Source: Rhodopirellula sp.
Lineage (GTDB): Bacteria > Planctomycetota > Planctomycetia > Pirellulales > Pirellulaceae
Direction: 5' to 3'
Assembly (NCBI GenBank): GCA_002712845.1
Contig: PAUV01000006.1
Location: 7,497 to 18,080, forward strand
Length of the DNA stretch: 10,584 nt
The translations under genes were made by a program, and so were the position numbers. The notes beneath the pieces are model-generated. The model had not been told where the DNA came from, did no database searches, and was given only the letters and a program-made list of their open reading frames with translations. Positions 5,138 to 10,584 of this stretch are shown here, piece after piece; position 1 is the stretch's first letter; each line of letters begins with the position of its first letter.

Positions 5138-7567
5138 TCAAGGCACGGCAGTGAGCATCTTGTTCATGTCGGAATCGCGAGCTGTTTTCGTCAATTTTGG
5201 ATCGATTGGGTTGGTTTTCGTTTGGCCAATTTTCGTTGTGCTGGTTTTCGTTGTGCTGGTCGTGTTCTCGTCTTCAGCAACAGCAGGTTTTGTTTTCGCA
5301 GCGGGCGGGGCGGAAAGATCAGCCCCCAATCGTTGCAGGTAGGCAATCAGGGCTACCGCTTGCGAATCGAAGGTCATCAGGTTGCCACGCCGCACCGTTC
5401 CTCCCTTGGAAACAATGTCAGCTGCAAGACTCTCTGCCTGCTTGCTGACGCTATTTTTCACCTCAGCCAAGTCAGCGTCATAGCCAATCCCTCGTTCTTG
5501 AGCCGCCTGCACCAGTTCGTCCACTTCCTCCATGTCGATGGGTCGATCAAGCAGATACCGATACGAAGGCATTGCTGAGTCAGGGCTGGTTTTGCGAGGA
5601 CTCACCAGGTGCTGCCAATGCCAGAAACTGGCTTGCTTTCCAGACTCCCTTGCCAAGTCGGGACCGATCCGCCGATTTCCCCACTGGGCTGGCTGGTCAT
5701 ACACAAACTCACCGGCCTGACTGAACTCACCGTAGCGTTTCGTCTCAGCCATCAGTGGCCTGACCATCTGAGTATGACATTTGGAGCACCCTTCAGTCAG
5801 GTAAATGTGCCGTCCCATTAATTCCAAAGGCGTGTAGGGTTGGACAGACGCGATTTCTGGCACGTTACTGCTGGCAAAGACAAACAGGGGAACGAGTTCG
5901 ATCGTGAATGCAACCAGAACCACCAGTGCTACCAAGACACCGATTTTGCGTGGTGACTCCTCCCACTGTTGGTGCCAATTCAACCGGGTCCAGATGTCCA
6001 CCTTCTTGGCCACGTTCAAGACGGGCGCTGCCTCAAGAATGCTAACCGGCTCTGGAGTTGATACCGGGCGATTCTGTTTTGCATTGGACTCTACGTGATA
6101 AACCGTTACCTGGTAAGGTTTCGCACGATTCATCCAGGTCTTCGTGTAGTTGGCAAGCATCACGCCCAAGCCAACGAAATAAACCAACCCGCCCAACATT
6201 TGCAACGACCACACCATCTTCAGGAAGGACGTCGACTCAGCAAAGTCATATTTTAGAATGCCAAGATCATCCATGGCATTCCAAACACCACTCTGAACAA
6301 ATCCAGCCGCATAGCCCGGCAAGACGCACAACAAGACGCCAGCTGCTGCCAACCAGAAATGCAAGCTGGCTGCCTTTGAACTGGCGATCCCTGTTTCAAA
6401 AAGTTTGGGGATCATCCAGTAAGCCATGCCGATCACCAGCATTCCGCCACATCCCATGAGTCCCAATTGAAAGTGAGCAGTAATCCATTCAGAGTAATCC
6501 ACTTGGGCGCGGATACTTTTCACGCTCAAGGCAATTTCTTCACAGGCATAGACGCCAAGCAATAAAACTCCCCACTTGAGAAATCGCATCGAAGGATTGG
6601 CTGATTTATCAACCTCGCTTGAGCGGAACGTCAACAACAGGTTAGTGACGCCACCGAACACAGCCACACCAAACAAGATCCCAAACAACATTCCAAGGCT
6701 GGACACCCACTCGGACAAAACGGTGTAATGCAAAAGCCGCGGTGCTGCCCAAACCCCCACAAGGGTCAATGTCCAAAAACTGACGATGGTAAGTTTGTAA
6801 CTGTGGATTGGGCGATTCAGTACCTTCGGGACAAAGTAGTACGCCAGCCCCAGAGCTGGCATGATCAACAGAAACAGCGTCGCATTATGGCTATACCACG
6901 CCTGCAACAAAGCATCCTGCATTCCAGTCGCCAGCGAGTCGCTTTTCCATAGCCCCGTTGGAAACACAAACAGCGTGCATAGATTGTTCAATCCCATTCC
7001 AACCACAGCCGCGATATAAAACCACAGCGACACATACATTCGTCGCACTCGGCGGTGCGATACCGTCATCGCAAAATTTGATGCAAAGAACAGGATCCAC
7101 ACCAACGTCATTGCCAAGTCAATTGGCCACTCTGCTTCACTGAGCTCACGCCCTTGACTAATTCCTCGGGGCAGGGTGACCAACGCAGCAATAATGATCG
7201 CCTGCCAACTGAAAAAGTGAAGCCAACTCAAAGCCCCACTCCACATCCTCGCCTTACAAAGTCGCTGGGTGCTGTAATAGATTCCCGCAAAGACTCCGTT
7301 ACCAACGAATGCCATGAAGAACAGCAACAACCCAACGGGCTGAAGTCGCCCGAAACTTAACCACTCTACTCCAGCATCCTGCCTCGGATGGAGCAAGGTA
7401 GAGGTGACAAGGACAGCGTTAACTGCAGCGACAAAGCCCCAAAGAAGTGTCACCGTCAAGAAACAACGGACAATTGTGTCATCGTAGGAGTATGACTCCT
7501 CAGAAGCACCGTCCAGCATCATTACATCAGTCCCGGATGGATCGTCAGGGGAAGTCCCGCTTAACAC
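5138..7567 (-). CDS. ccoNO: Fused CcoN-CcoO cbb3 oxidase-like protein with degenerate oxidase site
   Basis: This 809-residue protein joins a multi-TM CcoN-like domain (about 26-485) by a short linker to a CcoO domain (about 528-750). CcoO is canonical: one TM (541-565), QPYTPLELMGRHIYL, heme c site CSKCH (594-598), QMVRP, AGEFVYDQPAQWG, GPDLAR and a Met ligand in SAMPSY (M666). The CcoN half keeps family landmarks: FVGNGVFAGIYY, SWQAIIIAALVTLP, EWPID, WYSHNA, YYFVPK, LLHYT, WITAH and IPKLF. But by position the low-spin heme ligand of RLRPLHT is G79, the CuB pair HH is R277-L278, the cross-linked Tyr is G271, and the second low-spin heme His is Q367. Only H227 (CuB-type) and H365 (heme b3-type) remain. 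Family knowledge: these residues hold the hemes and copper, so ordinary O2 reduction seems excluded. The GTG start at 7567 is the longest choice; ATG 7522 (preceded by GGGA eight bases away) fits usual CcoN length better. Residues 751-809 are a Thr/Lys-rich tail absent from classical CcoO. Confidence 0.93.
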   Translation of the reverse strand: MLSGTSPDDPSGTDVMMLDGASEESYSYDDTIVRCFLTVTLLWGFVAAVNAVLVTSTLLHPRQDAGVEWLSFGRLQPVGLLLFFMAFVGNGVFAGIYYSTQRLCKARMWSGALSWLHFFSWQAIIIAALVTLPRGISQGRELSEAEWPIDLAMTLVWILFFASNFAMTVSHRRVRRMYVSLWFYIAAVVGMGLNNLCTLFVFPTGLWKSDSLATGMQDALLQAWYSHNATLFLLIMPALGLAYYFVPKVLNRPIHSYKLTIVSFWTLTLVGVWAAPRLLHYTVLSEWVSSLGMLFGILFGVAVFGGVTNLLLTFRSSEVDKSANPSMRFLKWGVLLLGVYACEEIALSVKSIRAQVDYSEWITAHFQLGLMGCGGMLVIGMAYWMIPKLFETGIASSKAASLHFWLAAAGVLLCVLPGYAAGFVQSGVWNAMDDLGILKYDFAESTSFLKMVWSLQMLGGLVYFVGLGVMLANYTKTWMNRAKPYQVTVYHVESNAKQNRPVSTPEPVSILEAAPVLNVAKKVDIWTRLNWHQQWEESPRKIGVLVALVVLVAFTIELVPLFVFASSNVPEIASVQPYTPLELMGRHIYLTEGCSKCHTQMVRPLMAETKRYGEFSQAGEFVYDQPAQWGNRRIGPDLARESGKQASFWHWQHLVSPRKTSPDSAMPSYRYLLDRPIDMEEVDELVQAAQERGIGYDADLAEVKNSVSKQAESLAADIVSKGGTVRRGNLMTFDSQAVALIAYLQRLGADLSAPPAAKTKPAVAEDENTTSTTKTSTTKIGQTKTNPIDPKLTKTARDSDMNKMLTAVP
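5230..5259. repeat. 15-bp tandem duplication inside the ccoNO 3' end
   Basis: TTTTCGTTGTGCTGG is present twice in exact tandem copies (5230-5244 and 5245-5259). It is in frame and encodes a repeated Thr/Ser/Lys pentapeptide (TSTTK) in the low-complexity tail, downstream of the conserved CcoO domain. It is probably replication slippage without effect on the heme domain. Confidence 0.85.
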
Positions 7568-7636
7568 GCCGTTTGCCTATTTTTCTGCCAAGTAAAACAA
7601 AACGAGAACTTTCCAAACAGCCTCGCTGAACGCCCG

Positions 7637-7645
7637 ATTATAGCA
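7637..7645 (-). promoter_or_regulatory. Extended -10 promoter element for ccoNO
   Basis: The minus strand reads TGCTATAAT, a perfect extended -10 (TGn-TATAAT), about 70 bases before the GTG at 7567. No TTGACA-like -35 lies 16-18 bases upstream; that place is occupied by the edge of the palindrome at 7660-7677. An extended -10 with no -35 is typical of activator-dependent promoters. The start point would be near 7630. Planctomycete promoter rules are poorly known, so this is a candidate. Confidence 0.5.
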
Positions 7646-7659
7646 GGCGAATACACAAT

Positions 7660-7677
7660 CGCATTGGGGCCAATGCG
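7660..7677. promoter_or_regulatory. 18-bp perfect palindrome, candidate activator site upstream of ccoNO
   Basis: CGCATTGG, GG, CCAATGCG: eight perfect base pairs around a two-base centre. Its centre (7668.5) falls about 38-40 bases upstream of the start point implied by the extended -10 at 7637-7645, close to the -41.5 position used by class II activators such as FNR and CRP. The sequence is not a FNR box (TTGAT-N4-ATCAA) or a CRP site. No T-run follows on either strand, so a terminator for the upstream glycosyltransferase gene is less likely. Confidence 0.4.
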
Positions 7678-7788
7678 GCAGTCTGACGCGGAATGGAAAA
7701 TGGGACGCCAGATCCTTCAACCTCGCATCTCGAAACAAAATGAAATACAAAGAAAAACCCGTACAACCTCTGCTACACGACTAATCCG

Positions 7789-8586
7789 TTAACCAATTTT
7801 CGGGCGAAACGCCAGCGAAATGATCTGAATCATCGACCGCATCGCCTCCGAAATGGTCAACTTGCTGTAACCACGCTCACGCTCCGTGAACGTGATCGGA
7901 ACCTCCGCCATCGGCTCACCACGTTGATGCAGTCGCAGCAGAACTTCCTCCAGAACCGCATAACCGTTAACGCGTAAGTTCTCCAACCCAAGACTCGCAA
8001 GTGCATTGACACGATAACAACGCATTGATCCGCTGCAATCACGCACGGGTAACCGCAAACAAGTGGTTGCGAAACCATTGACCATTCGGCTCATCAGTTT
8101 CCGACGCAAGGGCCAGCCGATGATTTCACCACCAGAAACATATCGCGATCCCACGACCACCGCGAAACCACTGTCTTCTAACGCCTTGCTAAACAGCCCC
8201 TTCATTTGGTCTGGGCTGTGACTCAAATCTCCGTCAAGATTCATGAAGTAGTCATAACCATGATCGATTGAATACTGCATTGCGAAACGAATTGCACTGC
8301 CGAGACCTCGCTCGTTTTCCCTGACCAATACTTGAATTGAAGAATCACCCTCGGCCATCTCCCTGACCAATTGTGCGGTGCCATCAGGCGAGTTGTCATC
8401 AACCACGATCACATCGGCGTTGGGCAAGGCCTGCCTCAAACCAGAAACCATCAACTCAATATTTTCTGCTTCGTTGTAAGTGCAAACCGCGATCATTGCC
8501 CGCGGTGAGCCCTGACCTGCAACGGGGGAAGCCGTCACCCCATCTGGATTGGCGGATGACTCTGATGGGGATGATGATTCGGGCAA
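7789..8586 (-). CDS. GT2 family polyprenol-phosphate mannosyl/glycosyltransferase (DPM1-like)
   Basis: This 265-residue protein is a typical dolichol-phosphate mannosyltransferase-like GT2 enzyme. Visible motifs are the nucleotide-sugar start MIAVCTYNEAENI (31-43), VVDDNSPDGTA (61-71), the metal-binding NLDGDLSHSP (116-125, DxD-type), GSRYVSGG (146-153), DCSGSMRCYR (183-192) and the ERERGYSKL signature (235-243). The family moves a sugar, often mannose or glucose, from GDP- or UDP-sugar to a polyprenyl phosphate on the cytoplasmic face, giving lipid-linked donors for protein or glycan glycosylation. There is no C-terminal membrane domain (GtrA type), so it is the short, soluble or peripheral form. 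The start is uncertain: the frame opens with TTG at 8586 without a clear ribosome binding site, and residues 1-30 are Ser-rich and unconserved; ATG at 8496 sits exactly at the domain start. The gene follows the floA cluster on the same strand after a 135-bp gap. Confidence 0.9.
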   Translation of the reverse strand: MPESSSPSESSANPDGVTASPVAGQGSPRAMIAVCTYNEAENIELMVSGLRQALPNADVIVVDDNSPDGTAQLVREMAEGDSSIQVLVRENERGLGSAIRFAMQYSIDHGYDYFMNLDGDLSHSPDQMKGLFSKALEDSGFAVVVGSRYVSGGEIIGWPLRRKLMSRMVNGFATTCLRLPVRDCSGSMRCYRVNALASLGLENLRVNGYAVLEEVLLRLHQRGEPMAEVPITFTERERGYSKLTISEAMRSMIQIISLAFRPKIG

Positions 8587-8721
8587 AGCTAAGATTTTCA
8601 GAGCGGGAACAACGGACGCGGCAGCTTAACCAGCGATGACGCGCACGACCAGCAGGTAGCCGATTTGCACAATTGAGGTTCAGGAACAGGGGGACCAGAC
8701 GAGAGTGGCCTGGGACCATTT

Positions 8722-8925
8722 TCACAGTTTTGCTTCTTCAGGAAAACATACAGCGACTGCTGAAACAGCAATGAGCAGAACAACAAGACGGTATGAAACC
8801 TGATCAAAGAATTGCGACAAGATGACGCCTGCAATCACAACGCAAGTCGATAACGTCTTCTCTCTCGGCCAAATTCCCAAGCGGTGCTGACTACCACCGA
8901 TGCTCGGGACGATCGAGGATTTCAC
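8722..8925 (-). CDS. Small two-TM membrane protein, hypothetical
   Basis: This 67-residue frame encodes a hydrophilic start (about 25 residues, containing IWPREKTLS), a first membrane segment (about TCVVIAGVILSQFF), a short DQVSYR turn and a second membrane segment (LVVLLIAVSAVAVCF), ending PEEAKL. A two-helix hairpin with a charged turn is unlikely by chance in a shadow frame. The GTG start at 8925 overlaps the stop of the upstream gene by 35 bases; a TTG at 8880, with GGTAG upstream, would start ten bases after that stop and keep both helices. Either way it seems translationally linked to the gene before it in the floA cluster. I do not recognise the family. Confidence 0.6.
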   Translation of the reverse strand: MKSSIVPSIGGSQHRLGIWPREKTLSTCVVIAGVILSQFFDQVSYRLVVLLIAVSAVAVCFPEEAKL

Positions 8926-9439
8926 GAAGCAACAGCGCCTGCTGAACTCCGCCCGGCCGTTTCAACAATGCGACCAGGTCTTCGGCGGAAAACCCTACTG
9001 ACTGCTGAGAGCCGGCTGTTGCAGAGGCCTGCGAATAGGGCGTCGACTTCGAATACCCGTCTGTCACGGCCGTAGCTTTTGATTTTTCTTCACGTGCGAT
9101 CTGTTTTGGTGCTGCAGTATCGGTCTTGGCAGGCTTCCGCCTCCCGGACCTGCTTGCCTGCCTGGATCGATCTTGGTTTCCAGTCACCGCTTTGGCAACC
9201 AAAACATTGTCGGCGGATAATGCCGGTACAACTTCCGCCTCGACGACTTCCGCCTCGGCGACTTCGACTTCGGCGTCGGCGACTTCGGGGTCGGGAACTG
9301 GCCGCCGAGCACGCTCCATTCGGCGGTCGGAGTATTGGGGCGGCACACGCTTTTGCGGCGTACTTTGCTTTTGCTGGGCTGCCTTAGCCTGACGACGCTC
9401 GGCAGCTCGCTTGAGAAAATCTTCAAGATCACCAGACAT
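8891..9439 (-). CDS. Hypothetical charged protein downstream of floA
   Basis: This 182-residue soluble protein has three parts. Residues 1-25 form a basic helix (MSGDLEDFLKRAAERRQAKAAQ). Residues 26-145 are low-complexity and probably disordered, with a Val/Glu/Ala repeat (EVADAEVEVAEAEVVEAEVV, about 52-71) followed by Lys/Arg/Ser/Gln-rich sequence. Residues 150-182 form a compact ending (FSAEDLVALLKRPGGVQQ, then a LLLREILDRPEHRW end) that looks like a conserved helical motif. No signal peptide or membrane segment. The frame opens at 9517, but ATG 9439 has AGGGA eight bases upstream and leaves 40 bases after the floA stop; the longer version would overlap floA. Co-transcription with floA is likely. 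The function is unknown; a cytoplasmic partner of the flotillin is a guess from position only. Confidence 0.75.
   Translation of the reverse strand: MSGDLEDFLKRAAERRQAKAAQQKQSTPQKRVPPQYSDRRMERARRPVPDPEVADAEVEVAEAEVVEAEVVPALSADNVLVAKAVTGNQDRSRQASRSGRRKPAKTDTAAPKQIAREEKSKATAVTDGYSKSTPYSQASATAGSQQSVGFSAEDLVALLKRPGGVQQALLLREILDRPEHRW
9231..9290. repeat. Imperfect 15-bp coding repeats
   Basis: ACTTCCGCCTCGACG and ACTTCCGCCTCGGCG are adjacent near-copies (9231-9260), followed by more degenerate ACTTCG/GGCG units to about 9290. They encode the alternating Val, Glu and Ala stretch of the hypothetical protein downstream of floA. Such repeats often vary in number between strains. Confidence 0.75.
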
Positions 9440-9447
9440 GATGTCGG

Positions 9448-9452
9448 TCCCT
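9448..9452 (-). promoter_or_regulatory. Ribosome binding site deciding the start of the hypothetical gene after floA
   Basis: AGGGA on the minus strand, eight bases before ATG 9439. It supports this start over the ATG at 9517, which would lie inside floA. Confidence 0.6.
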
Positions 9453-9479
9453 GTGTGAATGCGTGATTCGTTCTTCGTC

Positions 9480-10532
9480 TTACTTGGAGTCGCCCGAATC
9501 ATTGTCACCATGAGCATTGACTGCCAATGACTTTCTCATCTCGGTGTCAGCTGCGACATTCTGCAATTTATAGTAATCGAGAATATGCAATTTTCCAGAT
9601 TGGAATGCTTCCGCCATCGCCCGAGGAACAGCTGCCTGCGCCAACACAACCGATGCTTTACTTTCCTGAATTTTCGCCTGGTTCTCCTGTTCCTCAGCAA
9701 CAGCAGAGGCTCGCTTTCCTTCGGCACGTGCACGTGCAACCTGAGTGTCTGCCTCTGCTTGGTCAGCCTGAAGCCTTGCGCCAATGTTGGCTCCCACATC
9801 AATGTCCGCGATATCAATGGAAACAATTTCAAATGCTGTCTGCGAATCGAGACGCTTTGCCAACACGGCCTTACTGATCACATCCGGATTTTCAAGGACT
9901 GCTTTGTGGTTCTCTGCAGATCCAATCGCACTCACAATTCCCTCACCGACTCGAGCGATAATTGTCTCCTCGGTTGCACCACCGATCAGTTGCTGCAGGT
10001 TTGCACGCACAGTCACGCGAGCCTTGACCTTCAACTGAATTCCATCCTTGGCCACGGCATCCAACGACGGTTTCGCTGCACCGCGGGGAGGGCAATCGAT
10101 GACCTTGGGATAAACGCTAGTCTGAACTGATTCCAAAACATCTCGACCAGCCAAGTCAATCGCAGTCGCTTCACGAAATGTCAGTGAAATGGTCTTCGCT
10201 TTCTTTGCGGCAATCAATGCGCGAATCACCTGCTGAACATTTCCACCAGCCAAGTAATGAGCTTCAAGTGCTTTGCTGGTGAGATCGGGGTCAACTAAGC
10301 CAGCCTGCGTTGACATGATCTTGCTGCGAACAATCGCTCGCGAGTTCACCTTTCGGAAGGTCATTCCGAGCAGGTCAAAGATCGTAACCTGTGCCCCCGT
10401 CAGCATGGACTGAATCCATAACCCGAAGTAGCGGGAAATGATGAAGAGCACAACCAAAACAACAACCGTGACCACAACCGCAACGATTGTCGGACCTCGG
10501 CCCGCTTGGGCGACCAAACTGATATCAAACAT
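9480..10532 (-). CDS. floA: Flotillin-like membrane scaffold protein FloA
   Basis: This 350-residue protein matches the FloA (YqfA) family of bacterial flotillins at the usual length (about 330 residues). A single N-terminal membrane segment (about 14-34, [21 protein letters not shown]) is followed by the family-typical [20 protein letters not shown] and [10 protein letters not shown]. An SPFH/PHB-type core follows (about 120-240, with [20 protein letters not shown], and [11 protein letters not shown]). Then an Ala/Glu-rich coiled-coil stretch (about 247-310), where [20 protein letters not shown] is clear. The end has [15 protein letters not shown]. FloA oligomers mark membrane microdomains that organise signalling and envelope proteins. 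The ATG at 10532 has only a weak upstream GAGA. In other bacteria floA often lies next to an NfeD-type gene; the window ends 52 bases upstream, so this cannot be seen. It is the first visible gene of the minus-strand cluster. Confidence 0.95.
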   Translation of the reverse strand: MFDISLVAQAGRGPTIVAVVVTVVVLVVLFIISRYFGLWIQSMLTGAQVTIFDLLGMTFRKVNSRAIVRSKIMSTQAGLVDPDLTSKALEAHYLAGGNVQQVIRALIAAKKAKTISLTFREATAIDLAGRDVLESVQTSVYPKVIDCPPRGAAKPSLDAVAKDGIQLKVKARVTVRANLQQLIGGATEETIIARVGEGIVSAIGSAENHKAVLENPDVISKAVLAKRLDSQTAFEIVSIDIADIDVGANIGARLQADQAEADTQVARARAEGKRASAVAEEQENQAKIQESKASVVLAQAAVPRAMAEAFQSGKLHILDYYKLQNVAADTEMRKSLAVNAHGDNDSGDSK

Positions 10533-10584
10533 GTTTTGTTCTCAACTGATTCGTTTCCTAGCTATCACCCCAACCATCTTGGGA

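Larger units (their letters stand above)
7568..7788. other. Intergenic region upstream of ccoNO
   Basis: This 221-bp region between the glycosyltransferase stop and the ccoNO start holds the extended -10 element and the palindrome. No small open frame with recognisable content was seen. It separates the floA-to-glycosyltransferase cluster from the cbb3-like genes, which are probably transcribed on their own. Confidence 0.5.

Noticed and set aside
9585..10130. 181-codon plus-strand open frame opposite floA
   Set aside because: Antisense to the strongly supported floA gene; Cys- and Leu-rich pattern typical of a shadow frame, with no motif.
1..10584. CRISPR arrays, tRNA/rRNA genes, insertion sequences, att sites
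   Set aside because: I looked for regular spaced repeats, cloverleaf-like sequences, transposase motifs and terminal inverted repeats and saw none. The direct repeats found are short local tandems.

Overview
The window looks like a piece of a planctomycete chromosome, probably from the Pirellulaceae / Rhodopirellula side of the phylum. Four things suggest this: an exported DUF1559 protein (a family greatly expanded in Planctomycetes), a FloA-type flotillin followed by lineage-specific small proteins, a fused CcoN-CcoO oxidase-like polypeptide, and loosely packed genes with several GTG or TTG starts. This assignment is inference; there is no rRNA or other phylogenetic marker here.

Layout. At the left edge (1-98, minus) is the probable 5' end of a gene for an exported protein. 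Bases 99-702 hold no gene I can support. The only complete plus-strand gene is 703-2343, a signal-peptide protein with a DUF1559 core in its C-terminal half. It converges on a Tat-exported NodB-fold (polysaccharide deacetylase-like) protein at 2489-3865. A 386-bp spacer with a 16-bp tandem repeat follows. The rest is on the minus strand, listed here in order of transcription from the right edge: floA (10532-9480), a 182-residue charged hypothetical (9439-8891), a small two-TM protein (8925-8722), a DPM1-like GT2 glycosyltransferase (8586-7789), then the respiratory-like pair ccoN-ccoO fusion (7567-5138) and mono-heme ccoP (4905-4252).

The main result is in the CcoNO fusion. Its CcoO half is normal: a CxxCH heme c site and a SAMPSY methionine loop. 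Its CcoN half is clearly homologous to the cbb3 oxidase catalytic subunit along its length, but the residues that define a heme-copper oxidase are almost all replaced. The low-spin heme b ligand in the RLRPLHT motif is Gly, the second low-spin ligand is Gln, the CuB pair HH is Arg-Leu, and the cross-linked Tyr is Gly. Only one CuB-type His and the heme b3-type His remain. The reading frame is intact and the flanking motifs are kept, so this looks like a repurposed complex rather than a decaying gene. Its partner CcoP has one heme c instead of two, no CcoQ or CcoGHIS gene is present, and an 18-bp perfect palindrome sits near -40 of a perfect extended -10 element upstream of the fusion. I infer a membrane c-type cytochrome complex built on a cbb3 scaffold that cannot reduce O2 in the usual way. 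Its role is unknown.

The floA cluster looks like a co-transcribed envelope and membrane-organisation group: flotillin scaffold, two small proteins of unknown function, and possibly a polyprenyl-phosphate sugar transferase.
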